64,000 nucleotides of DNA from Ga0077555 sp046154645 (GTDB taxonomy: Bacteria > Pseudomonadota > Alphaproteobacteria > Rhizobiales > Hyphomicrobiaceae), in contig JBJXDZ010000039.1 of the NCBI GenBank assembly GCA_046154645.1, positions 1-64,000 of the forward strand, in the 5' to 3' direction. Both the position numbers and the translations under genes were made by a program. How positions within the stretch are numbered: position 1 is the first letter of the stretch; every line of letters begins with the position of its first letter. Below, piece by piece: positions 1 through 8,336 of the stretch. The notes beneath the pieces are model-generated. The model did not search any database. It was given only the letters and a program-made list of their open reading frames with translations, and was not told where the DNA came from.

Positions 1-1
1 T

Positions 2-457
2 CCCTACGAGATGATCGAGCTGCTGTTTTTCGCCTATCGCGACTTCGTCGGTGCGCCGGACCGGATACTGGCTGATTTCAACTTCGGCCGCGCTCACCAT
101 CGGGTATTGCATTTTGTCGAACGCCGCCCCGGCCTGACCATTGCCGAGCTTCTCGACATTCTCAAGATCACCAAGCAAAGCCTGAACCGGGTTCTCAAGG
201 AACTGGTCGAAACCGGGTTCATCGAGGCACGGCCGGGCCGCGATGACCGCCGCCAGCGCTTGCTGCACACCACGGCGAAGGGGGGAGAACTCGCCAACCG
301 GCTCTCCCGGCTGCAGGGCCAGCGGATCATGAGCGCGCTTGCCAAGGCCGGTCTTGAACATCGCCAGGCCATCGCCTCCTATCTGGAGGGCATGATTGAC
401 CCGGTCGATCCTGCCTCCCCCGCTCTGCTTCCCGCCCGGCCGGGGCTGCAGCGATGA
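2..457 (+). CDS. MarR-family transcriptional regulator (5' partial, PetP-like)
   Basis: Winged helix-turn-helix DNA-binding regulator of the MarR family. The recognition helix region (LLDILKITKQSLNRVLKEL) is followed by a beta-wing rich in charged residues (ARPGRDDRRQRLL). The frame is open to the left edge and the residues before the first visible ATG (position 11) fit the family, so the true start is probably just outside the window. The stop overlaps the next gene's start in an ATGA, so it is co-translated with the OmpR-type regulator. A MarR plus response regulator pair resembles PetP-PetR of Rhodobacter capsulatus. That name is inference from family and order only. Confidence 0.88.
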   Translation, partial: PYEMIELLFFAYRDFVGAPDRILADFNFGRAHHRVLHFVERRPGLTIAELLDILKITKQSLNRVLKELVETGFIEARPGRDDRRQRLLHTTAKGGELANRLSRLQGQRIMSALAKAGLEHRQAIASYLEGMIDPVDPASPALLPARPGLQR

Positions 458-1185
458 CCGCCGCCCGGTCGTCTGCCAAGCCGGATGACGAGGCCCCCCA
501 TGTTCTGGTGGTTGATGATGACCGCCGCTTGCGTGATCTGCTTGCCCGCTTTCTCGGGGAACACGGCTACCGGGTCACGACCGCCCACCATGCAGCCGAT
601 GCCACAGCCAAGCTGGAGCATTTCGTTTTCGACGTGCTGGTGCTTGATGTGATGATGCCGGGCGAGAACGGCTTTGATTTTGCCCGCCGCCTGCGGCAAA
701 CCTCGCAGATTCCGATCCTGATGCTGACGGCACAAACCAGTTCCACCGACCGCATCACCGGTCTGGAGATCGGTGCCGATGACTATCTCGCCAAGCCATT
801 CGAGCCACGCGAGCTGATCCTGCGGCTGGCCAATATCCTGAAGCGCGGCGCGCTTGCAGCCGCGACTGCAACAGCTTTGGCCAGACCTGAATCGGTCAGC
901 TTCGGCCCCTTCACCTACTGGCTGGATCGCGGTGAGCTGCGCGATGGCGACCAGACAATCCGGCTGACCGAGCGGGAACGGGAAATCATGACGACACTCG
1001 CCACCCGTCCTGGCGATCCGGTATCGCGGGAGGATCTGGCGGGTCAGGGCGAGGCAGCCAATGACCGGACCATTGATGTGCAGATCAACCGCCTGCGCCG
1101 CAAGATCGAGCGCGACCCGGCCAATCCTGTTTATCTGCAAACGGTTCGCAGCAAAGGCTACATACTATATGTGGATCCACGTTGA
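454..1185 (+). CDS. OmpR-family two-component response regulator (PetR-like)
   Basis: 243 residues. The N-terminal receiver domain spans about residues 16-130: acidic pocket VVDDD near residue 20, phospho-acceptor Asp65 in VLVLDVMMPG, Thr in MLTAQ and Lys in AKPF. A C-terminal winged-helix effector domain follows, with the wing motif RLRRKIERDPANP and the YILY end typical of OmpR/PhoB regulators. The start ATG overlaps the stop of the MarR gene (ATGA). The histidine kinase 110 bp downstream on the same strand is a plausible partner, but the pairing is inferred from position. A weak terminator-like hairpin lies between them. Confidence 0.93.
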   Translation: MTAARSSAKPDDEAPHVLVVDDDRRLRDLLARFLGEHGYRVTTAHHAADATAKLEHFVFDVLVLDVMMPGENGFDFARRLRQTSQIPILMLTAQTSSTDRITGLEIGADDYLAKPFEPRELILRLANILKRGALAAATATALARPESVSFGPFTYWLDRGELRDGDQTIRLTEREREIMTTLATRPGDPVSREDLAGQGEAANDRTIDVQINRLRRKIERDPANPVYLQTVRSKGYILYVDPR

Positions 1186-1193
1186 GACTTGGT

Positions 1194-1218
1194 GCCGGGA
1201 CCATGTGTCCGGCGTTTT
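1194..1218 (+). terminator. weak hairpin plus T-run after the response regulator
   Basis: A short GC stem (GCCGGG pairing with TCCGGC, including one GU pair, 8-nt loop) is followed by GTTTT. It sits 8 bp after the response-regulator stop and could partly separate transcription of the kinase gene. It is short, so this is a tentative call. Confidence 0.33.
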
Positions 1219-1295
1219 GGGCAGTGTCTAGGCCCGTGCGAACGCACGTCAGGCAGTCAGATTGTTTCTGGTCCCTGCCGACATCGGAAGGCTGA

Positions 1296-2747
1296 ATGGT
1301 CGCCGTCAACGACAAGCTCGAGAGAGCGCGCGCCTTTCTGCGTGGCGGCCGGCTGGCTCCGGTTGCGGCGTGGCTGCGGCGTTTGTGGTCGAAGATCCAG
1401 GTGCCGTCCCGCGAATTCGGCATGAACCTGGCCAAGTGGTTCGTCCCGACCGGCCTCTATGCCCGTGCCCTTCTCATCATCATCGCGCCCATTGTCATCC
1501 TGGAAAGTGTCGTCGCCTTTGCCTTCATGGAGCGGCATTGGCAGTCGGTGACCAAACGTCTGTCGGAATCGACGGCACGCGACATCGCCGCCCTGATCGA
1601 GGTCTACGAGAGCTACTCCAGCGACGACGACTACACGCGCCTCATCGACATGGCCCGCGACCGCCTCAACCTGTCGATGCAGATCCTACCGCCCGGCGAC
1701 CTGCCACCGGCGCAGGCGAAACCCTTTCTGGCGCTGCTCGATAATACGCTGACCAATGAGCTGCGCAATCACGTCAAACGACCGGTCTGGATCGACACGG
1801 TCGGACAGTCGCGCCATGTCGAGATCCGGGTCAAGCACGACTACGCGGTGCTCCGCTTCGTCGCCACCCGCAGCCAGACCTATGCCTCCAACTCGCACAT
1901 CTTCCTGATCTGGATGGTGGGCACTTCGGTGGTGCTGCTGACGGTGGCGATCCTGTTCCTGCGCAACCAGATCAAGCCCATTCTGAGGCTTGCCGAAGCC
2001 GCCGATGCCTTCGGCAAGGGACGTCCGGGTCCCGATGATTTCCGCCCGCGAGGGGCCCGCGAAGTGCGTCAAGCCGCGATCGCGTTCCTTGAAATGCGGG
2101 ACCGCATCACGCAGCACGTCGACCAACGTACGCACATGCTGGCCGGCGTCAGTCATGACCTGCGAACGATGCTGACACGACTGCGCCTGCAGCTCGCCTT
2201 CATGGAAGAGGGACCCGAAACGCAGGGCATGCGCAATGATCTCGAAAGCATGCAGCACATGCTCGAGGATTACCTGGACTTTGCCAAGGGCGATGGTGGC
2301 GAGGTCGCTGCGCCAACTCATGTTCGGGAGCTGCTGCAGGAAGTCCTGGGCGAAGCCTCGCATTTCGGCATTCCCATCGACCTCAAAATCCGTCGCGGCA
2401 ACGCCAACCTCATCGTGCCTCTGAAACGCATCGCCATGAAGCGGGCCATCATGAACCTGCTCTCGAATGCGGCGCGCTTCGGCGATCAGATCGAGGTCCG
2501 CGCGGCACCAGAACGCGGGTTTCTGCGCATCGAGGTCGACGACAACGGTCCAGGCATCCCGGCCAAGGAGCGGGAGAATGTGTTCAAACCGTTCTATCGG
2601 CTCGATCACGCCCGCAACCAGGACAAGGGTAACACCGGCCTTGGCCTGGCCATCGCTCGCGACATCGCCAAGTCACATGGCGGTGGGGTGGTGCTCGGCG
2701 ACAGTTCCATGGGGGGCTTGCGCGCTATCATCCGCGTGCCGCTTTAA
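1296..2747 (+). CDS. EnvZ-like sensor histidine kinase
   Basis: 483 residues. A transmembrane helix near residues 50-80 and a second near 205-227 enclose a periplasmic sensor region of about 130 residues. A HAMP linker follows, then a HisKA H-box with His287 (GVSHDLRTMLTRL) and a HATPase domain with N-box (MNLLSNAARFGD), G1 (DNGPGIP), F (FKPFYRLD) and G2 (GNTGLGLAIA). The kinase core is complete. The H-box carries Met where the normally near-invariant Pro of the RTP motif is expected. The likely partner is the upstream OmpR-type regulator, with a membrane EnvZ-type stress or osmotic sensing role. The ligand is unknown. Confidence 0.92.
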   Translation: MVAVNDKLERARAFLRGGRLAPVAAWLRRLWSKIQVPSREFGMNLAKWFVPTGLYARALLIIIAPIVILESVVAFAFMERHWQSVTKRLSESTARDIAALIEVYESYSSDDDYTRLIDMARDRLNLSMQILPPGDLPPAQAKPFLALLDNTLTNELRNHVKRPVWIDTVGQSRHVEIRVKHDYAVLRFVATRSQTYASNSHIFLIWMVGTSVVLLTVAILFLRNQIKPILRLAEAADAFGKGRPGPDDFRPRGAREVRQAAIAFLEMRDRITQHVDQRTHMLAGVSHDLRTMLTRLRLQLAFMEEGPETQGMRNDLESMQHMLEDYLDFAKGDGGEVAAPTHVRELLQEVLGEASHFGIPIDLKIRRGNANLIVPLKRIAMKRAIMNLLSNAARFGDQIEVRAAPERGFLRIEVDDNGPGIPAKERENVFKPFYRLDHARNQDKGNTGLGLAIARDIAKSHGGGVVLGDSSMGGLRAIIRVPL

Positions 2748-2862
2748 TGGCATACGGCGAACGGGTTGCCTCCCATCTTCGGCGTTGACTTGACCGCGAG
2801 CATCCCCATTCATACCGTCCTTGCTATTCCAGCTCCCATCCCGTCCCCTCGAGGAGATTGCC

Positions 2863-4152
2863 ATGGCCGATAAGACCCCTGGATTTGCCACGCTCGCCGT
2901 GCATGCCGGCGCCGCCCCCGATCCCGCCACCGGCGCCCGCGTAACGCCAATCTATCAGACGACAGCCTTCGTCTTCAACGATGCCGACCACGCGGCATCG
3001 CTGTTCAATCTCGAGGTGTTCGGCAACATCTACACGCGCATCGGCAACCCGACGCAGGGCGTGCTGGAAAGCCGCGTCGCGGCGCTGGAAGGCGGCACCG
3101 CGGCGCTGGCCGTCGCTTCGGGACACGCGGCGCAATTGCTGGTCTTCCACGCACTGCTGGAAAGCGGCGATGAATTTCTCGCTGGACGGCAACTCTATGG
3201 CGGCTCGGTCAACCAGTTCAATCATGCCTTCAAGAAGTTCGGCTGGAAAGTGAACTGGGCCGACTCCACCGATCCGCAAAGCTTCGAGGCGGCGATCACG
3301 CCCAAGACCAAGGCCATCATGGTCGAGAGTATTGCCAATCCCGGCGGCGTCGTGGTGGACATCGCCGCCATCTCGGCCGTCGCCAAGAAGCACGGCATCC
3401 CGCTGATCGTCGACAACACGCTGGCGACGCCGTACCTGTGCAAGCCGAAGGACCATGGCGCCGACATCATCGTGCATTCGCTGACCAAGTTCATGGGTGG
3501 CCACGGCAACTCCATGGGCGGCGTCATCGTTGATTGCGGCAGCTTCGACTGGATGAAGTCCAAGCACCGCTACCCGACGCTGGTCGATCCCAACCCCAGC
3601 TACAACGGCATGAAGCTCGCCGAGACGTTCGGCAACTTCGCCTTCGCCATCGCCTGCCGCGTCATGGGACTGCGCGACTTCGGGCCCTCGATCGCGCCGA
3701 TGAATGCGTTTCTCATTCTCACCGGCATGGAGACGCTGCCGCTGCGCATGGAGAAGCACTGCGCCAATGCCATGGCCGTGGCGAAGTTCCTCGAAAAACA
3801 TCCGAAGGTGGCGTGGGTCAACTATGCCGGCCTCGAGTCGAACAGGTATCACGCCGTCGCCAAGCGCATGTGCCCGAAGGGCGCCGGCTCGGTGTTCACG
3901 TTCGGCGTCAAGGGCGGCTACGAGGCGGGTGTAAAGCTTGTGTCGAGCCTGAAGCTGTTTTCGCATCTGGCCAACATCGGCGACGTGCGCAGCCTCGTCA
4001 TTCATCCAGCCTCGACGACGCACCGTCAGCTGACCGATGAGCAGCGCAAGGCCGCGGGCGCGGGACCCGACGTGGTGCGTCTCTCGGTCGGTATCGAGGA
4101 CGCAGCTGACCTGATTGCCGATCTGGAGCAGGCCCTCGGCGGCGCGGCGTGA
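2863..4152 (+). CDS. metY: O-acetylhomoserine aminocarboxypropyltransferase (sulfhydrylase)
   Basis: 429 residues, a cytosolic PLP enzyme of the Cys/Met metabolism fold. It would form homocysteine (or methionine) from O-acetyl-homoserine and sulfide or methanethiol. The opening FATLAVHAGAAPDPATGARV and the PLP-lysine motif HSLTKFMGGHG are characteristic. The length and long middle insertion fit MetY (about 430) rather than MetZ (about 400). The start at 2863 is preceded by GAGGAG with a 6-nt spacing; the frame is open further upstream but lacks a better ribosome site. It is coupled to a small secreted protein through a GTGA overlap. Confidence 0.93.
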   Translation: MADKTPGFATLAVHAGAAPDPATGARVTPIYQTTAFVFNDADHAASLFNLEVFGNIYTRIGNPTQGVLESRVAALEGGTAALAVASGHAAQLLVFHALLESGDEFLAGRQLYGGSVNQFNHAFKKFGWKVNWADSTDPQSFEAAITPKTKAIMVESIANPGGVVVDIAAISAVAKKHGIPLIVDNTLATPYLCKPKDHGADIIVHSLTKFMGGHGNSMGGVIVDCGSFDWMKSKHRYPTLVDPNPSYNGMKLAETFGNFAFAIACRVMGLRDFGPSIAPMNAFLILTGMETLPLRMEKHCANAMAVAKFLEKHPKVAWVNYAGLESNRYHAVAKRMCPKGAGSVFTFGVKGGYEAGVKLVSSLKLFSHLANIGDVRSLVIHPASTTHRQLTDEQRKAAGAGPDVVRLSVGIEDAADLIADLEQALGGAA

Positions 4153-4532
4153 CGGCGTTTTCGATGCCCCGCTGGCTCTCGCGGGCTCGGCGCGCACCAA
4201 TGGTGTGCGTCGTGCTCGCGGCAGCGGCCTGGCCGGCGATGGGACAACAGGATTATCTCGATCACGAAGGATACTTCTGCTCGAGTCTTGCCGGTATGCG
4301 TGCGTTGGCGACAGAGATGCGTGACGAGGCCGCCGAGCACGATCCCGTCTGGGATGTCGTGGCGGCAATGCGGCGACAGGGATATGACTGTTCGCACACG
4401 CGGGGATCAATGCGCGTCAAAGTCGTGCAGCATGTGGAAAGTATCGACGACAGCGATCCGCCGCTGCATATCCTGGAAGTGCGCATCTCCCGGAACCGGC
4501 CCGATGTGTTCATTTTGACAACGCTCGAATAG
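4149..4532 (+). CDS. small secreted hypothetical protein
   Basis: 127 residues, not recognised. An N-terminal signal peptide is visible: basic start, then a hydrophobic run VCVVLAAAAWPA ending near GQQ. The mature part is about 95 residues with two Cys (YFCSSL and YDCSHT) that could form a disulfide, and a C-terminal beta-like stretch. The GTG start overlaps the metY stop (GTGA), so it is probably translated with it; an alternative ATG lies at 4164. The metabolic link to metY is unclear. Confidence 0.7.
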   Translation: MTAFSMPRWLSRARRAPMVCVVLAAAAWPAMGQQDYLDHEGYFCSSLAGMRALATEMRDEAAEHDPVWDVVAAMRRQGYDCSHTRGSMRVKVVQHVESIDDSDPPLHILEVRISRNRPDVFILTTLE

Positions 4533-4634
4533 GACATGCCAGCGCCCCAAGGTTTGACGGTTGGTCCGCCTGCATGCGAGCTTGCAGCCAACATCGCGCA
4601 CTTCAAAAACGAAACAACCTAAGGAGAGAGACGC

Positions 4635-5552
4635 ATGGCCGGTTGCATGGATGGCAAGGTTCTGATCGTGACGGGAGCCGGCCGGGGCATCGGCCGCGAG
4701 ATGGCGATCCTCGGCGCCAAGGAAGGCGCGAAAGTCGTCGTCAACGATCTCGGCGGCAGCGTCGACGGCGAGGGCGGCGCGAGCCAGCAGCCGGCCGAGG
4801 AGGTGGTCGACACCATCAAGAAGGCCGGCGGGCAGGCCATTGCCAATTTCAATTCCGTGGCTGACCCGAAGACGGCCGAGGGCATCGTCAAGGCGGCGGT
4901 GGAGAATTTCGGCCGCGTCGACGCGGTGATCAACAACGCGGGCATCCTGCGCGACCGCATCTTCCATCGCATGTCGATCGAGGATTGGAAGCAGGTCATC
5001 GATGTGCATCTCAATGGCGCCTTCTACGTCAGCCGAGCCGCTGCAAATTACTTCAAGGATCAGGAGTCGGGCGCGTTCGTGCATTTCACCTCGACGTCGG
5101 GCCTGATTGGCAACTTCGGGCAGGCGAATTACGCCGCCGCCAAGCTTGGTATCGTAGGCCTGTCGAAAGGCATCGCGCTCGACATGGCGCGCTTCAACGT
5201 GCGCTCCAACTGCATCTCGCCGTTCGCCTGGAGCCGCATGATCGGCACCATTCCAACGGATACACCGGAGCAGAAGGCGCGCGTCGCCAAGATCCAGAAA
5301 ATGACGCCGGACAAGATCGCGCCACTGGCGATCTTCCTGGCCTCGGACTTGGCCAAGGGCGTCACGGGCCAGATCATGGCGGCGCGCATGCACGAGCTGT
5401 TCCTGTTCAGCCAGAACCGGCCGATCCGCTCCGTCCACTCGGAGAACGGCTGGACGCCGGCGAAGATCGCCGAGATCGCACTGCCGGCGATGAAGTCGTC
5501 ATTCACGCCGAATGATCGCTCAGCGGACGTGTTCTCGTGGGATCCGACGTAA
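4635..5552 (+). CDS. SDR-family dehydrogenase, MFE-2/3-hydroxyacyl-CoA dehydrogenase-like
   Basis: 305 residues, classical short-chain dehydrogenase. It has cofactor motif TGAGRGIG (residues about 14-21), NNAG, the catalytic Ser in FTSTSG and YAAAK as the Tyr-Lys pair. The stretch KVVVNDLGGSVDGEG after the second strand is typical of the (3R)-hydroxyacyl-CoA dehydrogenase part of multifunctional enzyme 2. The C-terminal tail is about 50 residues longer than a minimal SDR. An AAGGAGAG ribosome site lies 6 nt before the ATG at 4635. A role in oxidation of a hydroxyacyl-CoA is likely; the substrate is unknown. The next gene is a second SDR. Confidence 0.9.
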   Translation: MAGCMDGKVLIVTGAGRGIGREMAILGAKEGAKVVVNDLGGSVDGEGGASQQPAEEVVDTIKKAGGQAIANFNSVADPKTAEGIVKAAVENFGRVDAVINNAGILRDRIFHRMSIEDWKQVIDVHLNGAFYVSRAAANYFKDQESGAFVHFTSTSGLIGNFGQANYAAAKLGIVGLSKGIALDMARFNVRSNCISPFAWSRMIGTIPTDTPEQKARVAKIQKMTPDKIAPLAIFLASDLAKGVTGQIMAARMHELFLFSQNRPIRSVHSENGWTPAKIAEIALPAMKSSFTPNDRSADVFSWDPT

Positions 5553-5639
5553 AGCTCTGAAAATGCGCGATGGGCCTCGCCCCTTGCGCACACTGCCCCG
5601 GCAATGAAGTCGTGCAGCCGCCCTGGTGTGGAACTCGCA

Positions 5640-6404
5640 ATGAAACTTCCGAAGACGCCGTCCATGCGCCTCGATGGTCGTCGCGCGCTGGTGACCGGGG
5701 CCGGGCGCGGCATCGGTTTGGCATCGGCAGTGGCGCTGGCCGATGTCGGCGCCCATGTCGTGCTGGCGGCGCGGACGAAATCGGAGATCGATGCGGCGGC
5801 AGCGGCGATCAAGGCCAGCGGCGGCTCGGCGGAAGCGCTGGTGCTCGATGTCACCGACACGGCGGCGATGCGGGCCGCCGTTACCGCGCAGGCGCCGTTC
5901 CACGTGCTGATCAACAACGTCGGCGGCAATCGTCCGCAGCCGTTCACCGAGTTCAAGATCGAAGACCTGGATTTCCTGCTGGAATTGAATGTACGCTCGG
6001 CGTTTCTGGTGGCGCAGGCCGTGACGCAGCGCATGTTGGCGACCGGCACCAAGGGCTCGCTGATTCACATCTCCTCGCAGATGGCGTTCACGACGGGGCC
6101 AGGACGCAGCGTCTACTGCATGAGCAAGGCGGCCATGGAGGCAATGTCGAAGAACATCGCCGTCGAGCTGGCCCCGAAAGGCATCCGGTCGAACACGCTG
6201 TGCCCGACGTTCACGGAGACGCCGCTGGGCGCGCAGATGCTGGCCAACCCGACGATCAAGGACATGGTGCTGGCAAAGATCAAGCTCGGCCGCGTGGCGC
6301 AGGTCGAGGATCTGATGGGTGGCATTGTCTTCCTGGCCTCCGATGCGTCCGCCATGATGACGGGCACGCACCTGCTGATCGACGGTGGCTGGACGCTCGC
6401 CTGA
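5640..6404 (+). CDS. SDR-family NAD(P)-dependent oxidoreductase
   Basis: 254 residues from the ATG at 5640; other in-frame starts lie at 5604 and 5664. Classical SDR: TGAGRGIG, then NNVGGN (normally NNAG), Ser in HISSQ and YCMSK. Gluconate 5-dehydrogenase or 3-oxoacyl-ACP reductase-like by overall look, but the substrate cannot be told. It follows another SDR at 4635-5552 by 87 bp and may share its transcript. Confidence 0.9.
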   Translation: MKLPKTPSMRLDGRRALVTGAGRGIGLASAVALADVGAHVVLAARTKSEIDAAAAAIKASGGSAEALVLDVTDTAAMRAAVTAQAPFHVLINNVGGNRPQPFTEFKIEDLDFLLELNVRSAFLVAQAVTQRMLATGTKGSLIHISSQMAFTTGPGRSVYCMSKAAMEAMSKNIAVELAPKGIRSNTLCPTFTETPLGAQMLANPTIKDMVLAKIKLGRVAQVEDLMGGIVFLASDASAMMTGTHLLIDGGWTLA

Positions 6405-6581
6405 GCGCGTGGTGTGACGCTGCCTCAGCGCCATCAGGCGATGAGGCCCGTCTATCCGGAGCATGGCTACTAAGCCCGAGATTGGCCTCGCGCATGGCCG
6501 GTGGGGGGCTGGAGTTCGGTTCCGCCCGGCCAATCAACGAATTTCCAAGTGCGCGATGGACTTTCCCAGGTGGAGCGGCCC

Positions 6582-6626
6582 ATGGTGGAGCGGACGACCC
6601 ATGAGAGCACCTGGGGCTAGAATACT
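6582..6626 (+). other. candidate lost N-terminus of the DHA2 transporter, ended by in-frame TAG
   Basis: An ATG at 6582 has a good ribosome site (AGGTGGAG, about 6 nt upstream). It opens a 12-codon frame (MVERTTHESTWG) that ends at TAG 6618-6620. The same frame continues after the TAG into the transporter, whose annotated GTG start is at 6627. This looks like the original start region with an amber codon at codon 13, or alternatively a short leader. Confidence 0.5.
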
Positions 6627-8114
6627 GTGTGGCTTCTGATCACCTGCACACTGGTCACGACCCTCTACGCCACCAGTCTTACCATCGCCAACGTGTCGCT
6701 GCCGCAGATTCAAGGCGCGCTGTCGGCAAGCCCTGATCAAGTCTCCTGGGTGGTGACAGCTAACCTGATCGCAACGGCTGTGACCATTCCGCTTGCTGGT
6801 TGGATCGCGGGCCGCTTCGGGCGCCGACGTGCCATGATCTGGGGAATTGCCGGCTTCTGTGTCGCCACCATCATGTGTGGCTTGGCCAATTCGCTTGCTG
6901 AACTGGTGTTTTGGCGGGTCATGCAATCGGCCTTCGGCTCACCGCTGACGCCGATCTCGCAGTCGGTGGTCATCGACGAGTTCACGGGGGCAAAGCGGGG
7001 GCCGGCGCTGGCGATCTATTCGATGGGCGTCAGCATTCCACCGACGCTGGCGCCGTTGATTGGCGGCTATGTCAGCGAGCAGATCTCGTGGCGGTGGGTA
7101 TTCTTCATCCTGATACCGATTGCACTTCTCGCCTGCATCGGCGCGCTGACCGCCATCAAGCCGGATCCGCCACGCGACGAGCGGCCGAAGCTCGACTGGA
7201 TCGGCTTCCTGAGCCTGTCGATTGCCGTCGCCTGCATTCAGCTCATGCTGGACCGTGGCGAGCGCCAGGAATGGTTTGGATCGACGGAGATCATCGTCGA
7301 GGCACTGCTGGCAGTTCTGTTCGGCTGGATTTTCCTGACACACAGCCTCACGAAAGACCGCCCCTTCATCGATCCGCGCCTGCTTCTCGAGCGCAATTTT
7401 GCCTTGGGAATCGGCATTTCGGCGGTGTTCGGAATGCTGTTCGTGACGCCCATGGTGCTCGTTCCGGCCATGCTGCAACAGCTGAGGAACCTGCCCGAGT
7501 TCACCGTCGGCATGCTGATTGCTGCGCGCGGCGCGGGCACCATTCTTTCGATGCTGATCATGATCGTCGTCGCCAATTCGTGGAACCCGCGGCTGCTGTT
7601 CCTGATTGGTTTCGGCATGCACACCTATGCAGGCCTTGAGATGGCGCGTTTCGAGATGAACGTATCCCTCGCCGAGGTGGCGTGGGTCATGGGGCTGCAA
7701 GGCTTTGGCGTCGGATGGCTCTGGGTGCCGATGACGCTGGTCACCTTCTCGAATCTCGATCCGCGCCGGTCGGCGGAGGGCGCCTCGCTGTTTCACTTCG
7801 TGCGCAGCGTGGGCTCAAGCTTTTACATCTCGGCCAGCGTCGTGGTCGTCTTCCACACGCAGAAGATCAACTACAGCGAAATGGTCCAGTGGATCAATCC
7901 ATTCAGCGCTCGCCTCAACCTGCAGACCACGACAGGCGGCTGGAGTTCCGAGAGTGCGACGGGTCTTGCGCAGATCGCGGGCGAAGTATCGCGGCAGGCA
8001 ACGAATATCGGCTACATCAATGCATTCCATCTGTATCTGTGGACCTCGCTGCTCGTCTACCCACTCATCGCGCTGATCGTGTGGCCACCAACCGGTTATC
8101 GGCCGCGAAGCTGA
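6627..8114 (+). CDS. DHA2-type (EmrB/QacA) MFS multidrug exporter
   Basis: 495 residues, an inner-membrane proton-driven exporter of the 14-helix drug:H+ antiporter family 2. Helix 1 (LVTTLYATSLTIANVSLPQIQGAL) is the DHA2 signature region. Motif A-like GWIAGRFGRRRAM lies between helices 2 and 3, and about 14 hydrophobic segments can be counted. The GTG at 6627 begins directly at helix 1 and has only a weak ribosome site. An in-frame ATG with a good site lies upstream but is cut off by TAG at 6618-6620, so the gene may be damaged, restarted or read through. No membrane-fusion partner (EmrA) is adjacent. Confidence 0.83.
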   Translation: MWLLITCTLVTTLYATSLTIANVSLPQIQGALSASPDQVSWVVTANLIATAVTIPLAGWIAGRFGRRRAMIWGIAGFCVATIMCGLANSLAELVFWRVMQSAFGSPLTPISQSVVIDEFTGAKRGPALAIYSMGVSIPPTLAPLIGGYVSEQISWRWVFFILIPIALLACIGALTAIKPDPPRDERPKLDWIGFLSLSIAVACIQLMLDRGERQEWFGSTEIIVEALLAVLFGWIFLTHSLTKDRPFIDPRLLLERNFALGIGISAVFGMLFVTPMVLVPAMLQQLRNLPEFTVGMLIAARGAGTILSMLIMIVVANSWNPRLLFLIGFGMHTYAGLEMARFEMNVSLAEVAWVMGLQGFGVGWLWVPMTLVTFSNLDPRRSAEGASLFHFVRSVGSSFYISASVVVVFHTQKINYSEMVQWINPFSARLNLQTTTGGWSSESATGLAQIAGEVSRQATNIGYINAFHLYLWTSLLVYPLIALIVWPPTGYRPRS

Positions 8115-8336
8115 TGGGAGTCGGGCCTCGTCGCCGCGCGTGCCTTGCTTGGCGAGCGATCGGTGGGCGAACCGCGATCGATGCCGCAATGATCCAAGGC
8201 CGTGCCCTCAAGAGAGGCATCGTGCATGGGGCTTCAAAGGACGAATTCACGCCACTGCCAACTCCACCCTGCCCTTGTCTTGTTCGGTGTTCTACACTGA
8301 CTGCCACTGTTGGCTGCCAGTTTGGGGGACGCGCGC

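Noticed and set aside
2824..4410. Long open frame antisense to the O-acetylhomoserine sulfhydrylase gene
   Set aside because: Composition is His/Arg/Asp-rich with no motif; the plus-strand enzyme is certain. Antisense frames are common in GC-rich genes.
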